Assembly (NCBI RefSeq): GCF_034675905.1
Contig: NZ_JAUCCV010000005.1
Coordinates: forward strand, 310,001-374,000
Source: Castellaniella sp034675905
GTDB taxonomy: Bacteria > Pseudomonadota > Gammaproteobacteria > Burkholderiales > Burkholderiaceae_B
Length of the DNA: 64,000 nucleotides
Direction of reading: 5' to 3'
Every line of letters starts with the position of its first letter. The stretch's first letter is position 1. Below, one piece after another: positions 1-7,608 of this stretch. The notes under the pieces were generated by a model, which was not told where the DNA came from, searched no databases, and worked only from the letters and a program-made list of their open reading frames with translations. A program made the position numbers and the translations under genes.

Positions 1-1154
1 GCAAACGCCGCATAGACCTTGTGCGGATCGTGACCGCCCCGGTTCAGACGCCAGACGTCTTCGTCGCTCATGCGGCTGACCATTTCCAGCAGCTTCGGGT
101 GCTTCCCAAAGAATTTTTCGCGCACGAACTTGCCGTCATTGGCCTTGTAGGCCTGGTATTCACCGTCGACGGTTTCTTCCATGACACGGCGCAGGATGCC
201 TTCCTTGTCACGAGCGAACAGGGGATCCCAATACCCGCCCCAGATCAGCTTCAGTACGTTCCAGCCATTGCCGCGGAAAGCGCCTTCCAGTTCCTGGATG
301 ATCTTGCCGTTGCCGCGCACCGGGCCATCCAGGCGCTGCAGATTGCAGTTGACGACGAAAATCAGATTGTCGAGTTTTTCCCGCGAGGCCAGGCCGATAG
401 CGGCCAGGGATTCGGGTTCGTCGATTTCACCGTCGCCCAGGAATACCCAGACCTTGCGTTCCGCCGTGTTGGCCAGCCCGCGCGCATGCAGGTATTTCAG
501 GAAGCGGGCCTGATAGATGGCCATCATGGGCCCCAGGCCCATGGACACCGTGGAAAACTGCCAGAAGCTGGGCATCAGTTTCGGGTGCGGGTAGGACGAC
601 AGGCCCTTGCCCTTGCCGCCGACTTCCTGGCGAAACCAGTCCAGGTTTTCTTCCGTCAGGCGACCTTCAAGGAAGGCGCGGGAATACATGCCGGGAGAAG
701 AATGCCCCTGGAAGTAGATCAGATCGCCGCCGTGATCCTGGGATTCGGCGCGCCAGAAGTGGTTCTGACCGCACTCGATCATCGTGGCCAGCGAGGCAAA
801 GGACGCAATATGCCCGCCCAGGCTGCCGCCATCGGCCGGTTCGACCTTGTTGGCCTTGACCACCATCGCCATCGCGTTCCAGCGAATGTAGGAACGGATG
901 CGCTCTTCCAGCACCATATTGCCGGGATGCGGAGGCTCCAACCCAGGAGGAATCGTATTCACATACGCCGTATTCAAGGAATACGGGATGTGGGCGCCGG
1001 AACGGCGGGCAAGATCGATCAGATTTTCGATCAGGAAGTGGGCCCGTTCGGCGCCTTCCCGGTCGAGTACGGCTTCGAGGGCGTCGAGCCATTCCTGCGT
1101 TTCTTGTTGATCGGGATCCGCCACGGCGGTCTGGACTTGATCAAGAGAGGACAT
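1..1154 (-). CDS. aceE: Pyruvate dehydrogenase E1 component, N-terminal part (cut by window edge)
   Basis: Thiamine-diphosphate E1 subunit of the pyruvate dehydrogenase complex, which decarboxylates pyruvate and acetylates the lipoyl group of E2. The first 384 codons are visible; the 3' end lies beyond base 1. The protein opens MSSLDQVQTAVADPDQQE and contains GGHIASFAS, the HPKLMP stretch and FLGDGEIDEPES, the GDG motif of the ThDP/Mg site, all typical of homodimeric AceE (about 890 residues when complete). The ATG at 1152-1154 follows an AGGAGAC ribosome site. It is transcribed divergently from the sensor kinase operon. aceF and lpdA probably lie to the left, which is inference. Confidence 0.97.
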   Translation of the reverse strand, partial: MSSLDQVQTAVADPDQQETQEWLDALEAVLDREGAERAHFLIENLIDLARRSGAHIPYSLNTAYVNTIPPGLEPPHPGNMVLEERIRSYIRWNAMAMVVKANKVEPADGGSLGGHIASFASLATMIECGQNHFWRAESQDHGGDLIYFQGHSSPGMYSRAFLEGRLTEENLDWFRQEVGGKGKGLSSYPHPKLMPSFWQFSTVSMGLGPMMAIYQARFLKYLHARGLANTAERKVWVFLGDGEIDEPESLAAIGLASREKLDNLIFVVNCNLQRLDGPVRGNGKIIQELEGAFRGNGWNVLKLIWGGYWDPLFARDKEGILRRVMEETVDGEYQAYKANDGKFVREKFFGKHPKLLEMVSRMSDEDVWRLNRGGHDPHKVYAAF

Positions 1155-1278
1155 AGTGCGTGTCTCCTGGGGTGTGGTTCGAGAGCGCGACCACACATCG
1201 CGCCCGCCTGATAATTTGAGCCGAACATCGGAGGCGCTCTGCACACGAACGCATCCAGGAGTCCTGGCGCCTGTGCCC

Positions 1279-1307
1279 ATTCTAGGAAAGACCCAGGTTC
1301 AATACAA
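1279..1307 (-). promoter_or_regulatory. Predicted sigma-70 promoter of aceE
   Basis: Minus strand: -35 TTGTAT (1302-1307), 17-bp spacer, -10 TAGAAT (1279-1284). The implied start near 1272 gives an untranslated leader of roughly 118 bases before the aceE ATG. The -35 lies only 6 bp from the -35 of the oppositely directed promoter. Read by eye. Confidence 0.55.
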
Positions 1308-1313
1308 GCAAAA

Positions 1314-1342
1314 TTTCACCTCGTGGTATGAATTTTTATTAT
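1314..1342 (+). promoter_or_regulatory. Predicted promoter of the sensor kinase operon, with a GTGAAAT dyad
   Basis: -35 TTTCAC (1314-1319), 17-bp spacer, -10 TATTAT (1337-1342). The 7-bp inverted repeat ATTTCAC (1313-1319) / GTGAAAT (1343-1349) brackets the promoter, with half-site centres about 30 bp apart. The repeat could be a regulator site for one or both divergent units. Confidence 0.5.
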
Positions 1343-1396
1343 GTGAAATATTGAATAGTGATTTCCCGTCTAAAATGGCGCTATCGCAAGACCATC

Positions 1397-3151
1397 ATGG
1401 CCATGGCAAACCCAAACCGCAAGTCCCTGATTCCGACGACGTTCTATGAACACGCCCGTCATAGCCGCCGCCTGTACTGGCTGACCCCGGCCCTCGTGCT
1501 GGTGCTATACCTGTGCGTGATGGGCGCCTTCATCTGGTTGCAGCGCCTGCAAAGCGATAGCGTGATGTTCGTCACCATCGACCAGGAAACCCGCCAGCAG
1601 CGCTTGATGATGGTGGTGTTCGCCCTGTCACTGGTGATTGTCTTCAGCCTGCTGGCCCTGTGGCGCTACACGCGCTTTCGCACGCTGGCCGAAGCCGCAC
1701 TGATTGCGGAAACCGGCTTTCGCCGCGCCATGGAAAATTCCATGTCTACCGGCATGCGCGTCTTCGACATGCAGGGCCGCATCGCCTACGTGAATCCGGC
1801 CTTTTGCCGCATGATCGGCTGGAACGAGGCTGATCTGATCGGCCGCACCGCGCCCTTTCCCTATTGGCTGCCGGGCCGCCACGACCACCACCGCGAAACC
1901 CTGGCCCAGCTATTGTCGGGCCGCACCCCCAGCAGCGGCCTGGAAATCGAGGCGCAACGCCGCGACGGTTCGCGCTTCACCGCCCGCATGTATGTCTCGC
2001 CGCTGCGCGACCCCAACGGCGAGCAGATCGGCTGGATGACGTCCATGACCGACATCACCGAACCCAAGCGCATCCGCGAAGCCCTGACGGCGGCGCACGA
2101 GCGCTTCATGACGGTGCTGGAAGGTCTGGACGACGCCATCTCGGTCGTCGCCGACACCTCCGAAGGCCTGGAACTGCTGTTCGCCAACCGCACCTACCGG
2201 CGCCTGTTCGGCGCCCAGACAAACGGCCACGCTCAGTTGCTGGGCGGCCGGCTGGGACGCTTCACCGACGAGACCATGGAATTGTTCTCGCCCACGGCAG
2301 AACGCTGGTTCGAAGTCCATCACCGCATGCTGGCCTGGACGGATTCGCGGCGCGTGCGCCTGCAGGTGGCGCGCGACATCACCGAACGGCGCAAGCACGA
2401 AGAAGAATCCCGCGTGCAGCAGGAAAAGGCCCAGTTGACCAGCCGCCTGACGACCATGGGCGAAATGGCCTCGTCGCTGGCGCATGAACTGAATCAGCCT
2501 CTGACGGCCATCAGCAACTACAATATGGCGGCTGTCGCCATGGTCAAATCGGGCAAGGCGCCGGTCGAATCCCTGCTGCAGGCCCTGGAAAAAGCCTCTC
2601 AGCAGGCCGAACGGGCAGGCAAGATCATCAGCCGCATCCGCGAATTCGTGAAACGCAGCGAGCCGCGCCGCCAGGCGGTCGGCTTGACCCGCATCATGGA
2701 AAACGCCGTGGGTTTTGCCGATATCGACGCCCGCAAGCGGCAGATCGACATCGTCCAGAGCCTGCCTGACCCCATGCCCGAAGTGCTGGCCGACCCCATC
2801 CTGATCGAACAGGTCTTGTTGAATTTGCTGAAAAATGGCGTCGAAGCCATGGAGCACAGCGACTATCGCAGCCTGCACGTCAACATCACGGATCAGGATC
2901 CGCAGATTGAAATCGCCGTGATCGACCGGGGGCATGGACTGCGCAATCCAGAGCGTCTGTTCGAGCCCTTTTACAGTACGAAATCCGAAGGCCTAGGCAT
3001 GGGTCTGAATATCTGCCGTACCATTATCGAATCCCATCATGGGCGCCTGTGGGCCAGCCCGAACCCTGAAGGCGGAACCATATTCCGCTTTACCTTGCCC
3101 AAGGCGCCCCCGAACGCACTGGCAGAATCCCCGGAGGAAACGCAAGCATGA
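1397..3151 (+). CDS. Membrane-bound PAS-domain sensor histidine kinase
   Basis: Sensor kinase of a two-component system; it autophosphorylates on His and passes phosphate to the adjacent regulator. The N-terminus has two membrane segments (WLTPALVLVLYLCVMGAF and MMVVFALSLVIVFSLLAL), then a PAS/PAC domain (YVNPAFCRMIGW to MTDITEPK), a second PAS-like region (LFANRTYRRLFG) and the kinase core. The H-box SSLAHELNQPL has its His near residue 363; LLNLLKNGVEAM is the N box, and VIDRGHGL and GLGMGLNICRTII are the nucleotide-binding boxes. I chose ATG 1397 (584 aa); a GTG at 1358 also opens this frame but would leave only about 9 bases of leader from the predicted promoter. The gene overlaps the regulator by ATGA. 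It resembles FixL/TtrS-type kinases; the signal is unknown and I see no basis for calling it a heme sensor. Confidence 0.9.
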   Translation: MAMANPNRKSLIPTTFYEHARHSRRLYWLTPALVLVLYLCVMGAFIWLQRLQSDSVMFVTIDQETRQQRLMMVVFALSLVIVFSLLALWRYTRFRTLAEAALIAETGFRRAMENSMSTGMRVFDMQGRIAYVNPAFCRMIGWNEADLIGRTAPFPYWLPGRHDHHRETLAQLLSGRTPSSGLEIEAQRRDGSRFTARMYVSPLRDPNGEQIGWMTSMTDITEPKRIREALTAAHERFMTVLEGLDDAISVVADTSEGLELLFANRTYRRLFGAQTNGHAQLLGGRLGRFTDETMELFSPTAERWFEVHHRMLAWTDSRRVRLQVARDITERRKHEEESRVQQEKAQLTSRLTTMGEMASSLAHELNQPLTAISNYNMAAVAMVKSGKAPVESLLQALEKASQQAERAGKIISRIREFVKRSEPRRQAVGLTRIMENAVGFADIDARKRQIDIVQSLPDPMPEVLADPILIEQVLLNLLKNGVEAMEHSDYRSLHVNITDQDPQIEIAVIDRGHGLRNPERLFEPFYSTKSEGLGMGLNICRTIIESHHGRLWASPNPEGGTIFRFTLPKAPPNALAESPEETQA

Positions 3152-3777
3152 CCGACCCTCAAGTCTCAAGCATCATCTACATCGTCGACGACGACGAGGC
3201 TGTCCGCGACTCCTTGCGCTGGCTGCTCGAAGCCAACGGCTACGCCGTGCGCAGCTTTGCCGGCGCCGAGGAATTTCTGGATTCCTACAACCCGGACCAG
3301 ACCGCCGTCCTGATCGCCGATGTACGCATGCCCGGCATGAGCGGCCTGGAACTGCAGGAAACTCTGATCGCCCGCAAAGCGCCCCTGCCCATCGTCTTCA
3401 TCACCGGCCACGGCGACGTGCCCATGGCGGTGTCTACGATGAAGAAAGGCGCCGTCGACTTCCTGGAAAAACCCTTCAATGAAGCAGATCTGCGGCGCAT
3501 CGTCGCCGGCATGCTGGCCCAGGCCGGCGATCGCGTGCGCGAAGCCCAGGCTCAGCGCGACCAGCAAGCGGTGCTGGGCCGCCTCACGGCCCGCGAACAG
3601 CAGGTGCTGGAACGCATCGTGGCAGGCCGCCTGAACAAGCAGATCGCCGGCGATCTGAACATCAGCATCAAGACGGTGGAAGCCCACCGCGCCAACATCA
3701 TGGAAAAACTGGAAGTCACCACCGTCGCCGACCTGATGAAGATCGCGCTGACCCGAACCGAGGAAGCCGGATCATGA
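3148..3777 (+). CDS. Two-component response regulator, FixJ type (REC-LuxR HTH)
   Basis: Cytoplasmic DNA-binding regulator of 209 aa. The receiver domain covers about residues 1-125: acidic pocket DDD (14-16), phosphoacceptor D58 in LIADVRMPGMSG, switch Thr in FITGHGDVP and conserved Lys in FLEKPF. The C-terminal LuxR/GerE helix-turn-helix spans about 140-200 (LTAREQQVLERIVAG, NKQIAGDLNISIKTVEAHR). Overlap with the upstream kinase by ATGA and a GGAGGAA ribosome site show co-translation, so this is its cognate partner. It also overlaps folD by ATGA. Targets are unknown; the divergent aceE promoter is an obvious candidate by position only. Confidence 0.92.
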   Translation: MTDPQVSSIIYIVDDDEAVRDSLRWLLEANGYAVRSFAGAEEFLDSYNPDQTAVLIADVRMPGMSGLELQETLIARKAPLPIVFITGHGDVPMAVSTMKKGAVDFLEKPFNEADLRRIVAGMLAQAGDRVREAQAQRDQQAVLGRLTAREQQVLERIVAGRLNKQIAGDLNISIKTVEAHRANIMEKLEVTTVADLMKIALTRTEEAGS

Positions 3778-4628
3778 GCGCTCGCCTGATCGACGGCAAG
3801 GCCCTGGCCGCCAGCGTCCGCGCCGATGTGGCGCAACGCGCCCAGGCACTCAAACGCCAAGGCGTCACACCCGGCCTGGCCGTGGTGCTGGTGGGCGAAG
3901 ACCCGGCATCGCAAGTCTACGTGCGCAACAAGGCCGCCGCCTGCGAGGCGGCCGGCATGCTGTCGCGCGTCATTCCCTTGGGGGCCGACACGCCGGAAGG
4001 CGAACTGCTGGAAGTCATCGATACCCTGAACCAGGACCCCGCCATCCACGGCATCCTGGTCCAGCTGCCGCTGCCAGGACACATCGACACCGGCCTGGTG
4101 ATCGAGACCATCAGCGCCTCCAAGGACGTCGACGGCTTTCACGTCAGCAATGCAGGTTTGCTGATGACCGGCCGCCCTCTGTTTCGCCCCTGCACGCCTT
4201 ACGGCGTCATGAAGATGCTGGAATCGGAAAACGTGCCGCTGCGCGGCGCCGAGGCCGTGATCGTCGGCGCCAGCAATATCGTCGGCAAACCCATGGCCAT
4301 GCTGCTGCTGGCCGCCGGCGCCACCGTCACCTTGTGCAACTCCAAGACTCAGGACCTGGGCGCCCAGACGCGTCGCGCCGACGTGCTGGTCGTGGCCACG
4401 GGCAAGCCCGGCATCGTCCGCGGCGACATGGTCAAACCGGGCGCCGTTGTGATCGACGTCGGCATCAACCGCCTGCCCTCGGGCAAGCTGGCCGGCGACG
4501 TGGATTTCGAATCCGCCGCCCAGGTGGCCGCCGCCATCACGCCCGTGCCCGGCGGCGTGGGTCCCATGACCATCGCCATGCTGTTGGTCAACACCCTGGA
4601 AGCTGCCGAACGTACGCTCAAAGCTTGA
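3774..4628 (+). CDS. folD: Methylenetetrahydrofolate dehydrogenase / cyclohydrolase
   Basis: Bifunctional FolD interconverts 5,10-methylene-, 5,10-methenyl- and 10-formyl-tetrahydrofolate, supplying one-carbon units and NADPH. The 284 aa match the usual length. Visible signatures are YVRNK with the catalytic Lys near 53, QLPLPGH, the cofactor loop GASNIVGKPMAMLLL, and PVPGGVGPMTIAML near the C-terminus. The start ATG overlaps the response-regulator stop (ATGA). A G/C-only hairpin follows at 4633-4648 before prlC. Confidence 0.97.
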   Translation: MSARLIDGKALAASVRADVAQRAQALKRQGVTPGLAVVLVGEDPASQVYVRNKAAACEAAGMLSRVIPLGADTPEGELLEVIDTLNQDPAIHGILVQLPLPGHIDTGLVIETISASKDVDGFHVSNAGLLMTGRPLFRPCTPYGVMKMLESENVPLRGAEAVIVGASNIVGKPMAMLLLAAGATVTLCNSKTQDLGAQTRRADVLVVATGKPGIVRGDMVKPGAVVIDVGINRLPSGKLAGDVDFESAAQVAAAITPVPGGVGPMTIAMLLVNTLEAAERTLKA

Positions 4629-4659
4629 AATCGGGGGCATCCGCCCCCATGTGCCGCCC

Positions 4660-6747
4660 ATGACATCCAAATCGATTTCCGCGCAAAATCCCCTCCTCTC
4701 TCCTGCTGAGGCCGCCGTCGATTACGGCGCGGTACGTCCAGCGCACATCGAGCCCGCGGTCCGCGAACTGATCGCCGACACCCGCGCTGCCATCGAAGCG
4801 GCAGCAGACCAGCCTCAGTCACCCAACTGGGAGAACCTGGTCGAAGTCATCGAAGACCCTTCAGAGCGCCTGCATCGGGCCTGGTCCATCGCCGGCCACC
4901 TGAACAGCGTGGTCAACACCCCGGAACTGCGGGCTGCGTACAACGCCTGCCTGCCGCTCATGAGCGAATTTTCCACCTGGGTCGGCCTGCACCGAGGGCT
5001 CTACGAACGTTATCGTGCGCTGGCTGCCAGCCCCGCCTATGCCGAGCTGTCCCCCACGCGCCAGCGCATCGTCGATCTGGCCTTGCGTGATTTCCGCCTG
5101 AGCGGCGTCGAGCTGCAAGGTCAAGCCCGCGACACCTACGCCCGCAATGCAGATCTGCAGGCCCAGGTTGCGCAGAAGTTTTCCGAAAACGTGATGGACG
5201 CCACGGATGGCTGGTCCTTGCTGATCACCGACGAAGCCCGCCTCAAGGGCCTGCCCGACAGCGTGATCGCCAGCGCTCGCCAACTGGCCCAATCCGCCTC
5301 AGAAGACGGCTGGAAACTGACGCTGCACATGCCCTGCTACCTGCCCGTCATGCAGCATGCCCAGGACCGGGACCTGCGTCTGACGGTCTATCGCGCCTAC
5401 GCCACCCGCGCCTCCGACCAGGGCGATCCGGCCTTCGACAACTCGGAATCCATCGAATCGCTGCTGGCGCTGCGCGCCGAAGAAGCCACCCTGCTGGGCC
5501 ATCCTGATTTCGCCGCCCTGCGGCTGGAAACCCGCATGGCCGACAGCGCGCCGCAAGTCTTGGGCTTCCTGCGCGAACTCGCTGCCAAGGCGCGCCCCAG
5601 CGCCCAGCGCGATCTGGCGGAACTGCGCAGCTTTGCCGCGCAGCATCTGGGCCTGGATACGCTGGAACCCTGGGACATCGCCTACGCATCCGAGCGGCTG
5701 CGTGAACAGCGCTACGCCTATTCCGACGAAGAGCTGCGCCCCTATTTCACCGAATCCCAGGTCTTGGCAGGCCTGTTCGACGTCATCCACACCCTCTTCG
5801 GCGTGCGGCTGCAGGCTTGCGACGCCCCTGCCTGGCACCCGGACGCCCGCATCTATCAAGTGCTGGACGCCCAAGGGCAGGAACTGGGCCGCCTGGGCAT
5901 GGACCTGTATGCCCGCCCCGGCAAGCAGGGCGGCGCCTGGGTGGACAGCGAACGCAGCCGCCGCCGTCACGGCGACACCCTGCACCGGCCTTTGGCCTGG
6001 CTGACCTGCAATTTCTCCGCCCCCCATGACGGCCGCGAAGCCCAACTGACCCACGACGAGGTCATCACGCTGTTCCACGAAAGCGGGCACGCCATGCACA
6101 CGCTGCTGTCCCGGGTCGATGAACCGGGCGCCGCTGCCTTTGCCGCCGTGGAATGGGACGCCATCGAACTGCCCTCGCAATTCATGGAAAATTTCTGCTG
6201 GGAATGGGGCGTGCTGAAATCCCTGACCCGGCATGCGGATACCGGCGAATCGCTGCCCCGGGCGCTCTATGACAAGCTGACGGCCGCCCGCAATTTCCAA
6301 AGCGGCCTGCAGACGCTGCGCCAGGTGGAATTCTCGCTCTTTGACATGCTGATCCACACGCAGACCCATGGCCTGTCCATCAGTGCCGTACTCGATACCC
6401 TGGATCAAGTGCGCCAGGAAGTCGCCCTGCTGATTCCCCCGGCCTGGCACCGCTTCCCGCATGCTTTCTCGCATCTGTTTGCAGGCGGCTACGGCGCTGG
6501 CTACTACAGCTACAAATGGGCCGAGGTGCTGTCCGCCGATGCCTTTGCCGCTTTTGAAGAGCACGCGCAGGCGCAGCCGGACGGTACGCGCAACGTATTC
6601 GATGCAGACACCTGCCGTCGTTACCTGGACGAGATCATCGCCGTCGGCGGCGCCCGCCCGGCCGCGGATTCCTTCCGCGCCTTCCGGGGCCGGGACCCCT
6701 CGCTGGACGCGCTGCTGCGCCACAGCGGTTTAGTCGAAACACAATGA
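4660..6747 (+). CDS. prlC: Oligopeptidase A (M3 family zinc peptidase)
   Basis: Cytosolic zinc metallopeptidase that degrades short peptides, including cleaved signal peptides. The motif FHESGHAMHTLL carries the HExxH zinc site (His near residue 473) with the distal Glu in VEWDAIELPSQFMEN; FAGGYGAGYYSYKWAEVLSADAF is a typical M3 C-terminal block. I favour ATG 4660 (695 aa, MTSKSISAQ); a GTG at 4651 is three codons upstream. It lies 31 bases after folD. Its stop codon overlaps an ATG (ATGA, 6744-6747) that opens into the repeat array and, but for one base, the sco frame. Confidence 0.95.
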   Translation: MTSKSISAQNPLLSPAEAAVDYGAVRPAHIEPAVRELIADTRAAIEAAADQPQSPNWENLVEVIEDPSERLHRAWSIAGHLNSVVNTPELRAAYNACLPLMSEFSTWVGLHRGLYERYRALAASPAYAELSPTRQRIVDLALRDFRLSGVELQGQARDTYARNADLQAQVAQKFSENVMDATDGWSLLITDEARLKGLPDSVIASARQLAQSASEDGWKLTLHMPCYLPVMQHAQDRDLRLTVYRAYATRASDQGDPAFDNSESIESLLALRAEEATLLGHPDFAALRLETRMADSAPQVLGFLRELAAKARPSAQRDLAELRSFAAQHLGLDTLEPWDIAYASERLREQRYAYSDEELRPYFTESQVLAGLFDVIHTLFGVRLQACDAPAWHPDARIYQVLDAQGQELGRLGMDLYARPGKQGGAWVDSERSRRRHGDTLHRPLAWLTCNFSAPHDGREAQLTHDEVITLFHESGHAMHTLLSRVDEPGAAAFAAVEWDAIELPSQFMENFCWEWGVLKSLTRHADTGESLPRALYDKLTAARNFQSGLQTLRQVEFSLFDMLIHTQTHGLSISAVLDTLDQVRQEVALLIPPAWHRFPHAFSHLFAGGYGAGYYSYKWAEVLSADAFAAFEEHAQAQPDGTRNVFDADTCRRYLDEIIAVGGARPAADSFRAFRGRDPSLDALLRHSGLVETQ

Positions 6748-6752
6748 GTAAA

Positions 6753-7034
6753 GAGCCCCCACGCCGCGCGGGCTTCGCCCGCTTGCTGCCCCCCAAGGGG
6801 GCGCTTTTTGCCTGGGGACGGCCCGGCGGCAAAAAGGAGCCCCCACACCGCGCAGGCTTCGCCCGCTTGCTGCCCCCCAAGGGGGCGCTTTTTGCCTGGG
6901 GACGGCCCGGCGGCAAAAAAAGAACCCCCACGCCGCGCGGGCTTCGCCCGCTTGCTGCCCCCCAAGGGGGCGCTTTTTGCCTTGGGACGGCCCGGCGACA
7001 AAAAGGAGCCCCCACACCGCGCAGGCTTCGCCCG
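6753..7034. repeat. Tandem array of an 84-bp palindromic, terminator-like repeat (3 full copies and 1 partial)
   Basis: Copies start at 6753, 6837, 6922 and 7006, giving periods of 84, 85 and 84 bp; the fourth stops at 7034. Each full unit contains two hairpins, GCGGGC-TTC-GCCCGC and GCCCCC-CAA-GGGGGC, the latter followed by GCTTTTTGCC, so each resembles a rho-independent terminator. The extra base in the third junction lies in an A7 run at 6915-6921. An 84-bp unit is 28 codons and stays open in the sco frame. A diverged inverted copy lies at 9020-9086. Repeats are separated by no unique spacers, so this is not CRISPR. Confidence 0.9.
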
Positions 7035-7602
7035 ACAGGTGGTGGCCGGTCTGGCCCTGTGGGTGGGCGGCCTTAGCCTGGCGCTGGCGGCCGTCCATCC
7101 GGTGCGCGGTTTTCTGCCGGATCTGAATTTCACCTTGCAAGGGGCGGGTGATGCTGCCGTCACCCAGCAGGCGTTCGCTGGCAAGATCGTGTTGATGTTC
7201 TTCGGCTATGCCAGCTGCCCGGATATTTGTCCGACCACCATGGCGCAGCTGGCCCAAGTGACGGAATCACTGGGGGACAAGGCGGATCAGGTCCGCATCC
7301 TGTTCATCAGCGTCGATCCGCACCGGGACACCCCGGACATCCTGCAGACTTATGTGGATCAGTTCGACCGCCATGCCATCGGCCTGACGGGCGATGAGGC
7401 CGCCATCGCCGCACTGGCCCGCCGCTATCGCGTGGCCTACCAGATCGAGCGCCCGGATGCCGAGCATCCCGACGCGCCTTACGAAGTCGCCCACAGCCGG
7501 GGCATCTACGCCTTTGACCAGCAAGGCAAAGCGGTCTGGCTGGCGGCGGACGGCGAATCCCAGGAAGACCTGCTGGCCGCCATCCGGCCGCTGCTGCGCT
7601 GA
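6982..7602 (+). CDS. Sco1/SenC-family copper chaperone; 5' end formed by the repeat array
   Basis: Membrane-anchored periplasmic thioredoxin-fold protein that typically delivers copper to the CuA site of cytochrome oxidase or acts in thiol redox. The copper ligands are the CxxxC in YASCPDICPTT (C79, C83 from this start) and a distal His in AHSRGIYAF (H171); DPHRDTPDIL is also typical. A hydrophobic anchor (VVAGLALWVGGLSLALAA) begins right after the repeats. The start is uncertain: TTG 6982 lies inside copy 3 and gives a basic n-region (KKEPPHRAGFAR); GTG 7039 or 7042 would leave none; ATG 6744, overlapping the prlC stop, reads the same repeat peptide but is one base out of frame because of A7 at 6915-6921. 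No good ribosome site is seen. The gene converges on the FAD reductase, 6 bp apart. Confidence 0.85.
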   Translation: MGRPGDKKEPPHRAGFARQVVAGLALWVGGLSLALAAVHPVRGFLPDLNFTLQGAGDAAVTQQAFAGKIVLMFFGYASCPDICPTTMAQLAQVTESLGDKADQVRILFISVDPHRDTPDILQTYVDQFDRHAIGLTGDEAAIAALARRYRVAYQIERPDAEHPDAPYEVAHSRGIYAFDQQGKAVWLAADGESQEDLLAAIRPLLR

Positions 7603-7608
7603 CGCCGC

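Noticed and set aside
1397..3151. Oxygen-sensing FixL kinase
   Set aside because: The regulator is FixJ-like, but I see no basis in the PAS sequences for a heme-binding pocket, so the signal is left open.
4633..4648. GGGGGC-ATCC-GCCCCC hairpin after folD as a terminator
   Set aside because: No T run follows, and prlC begins within about 12 bases; at most it affects prlC translation.
6753..7034. Possible CRISPR array
   Set aside because: The 84-bp units follow each other directly with no unique spacers, contain terminator-like hairpins, and no cas genes are present.
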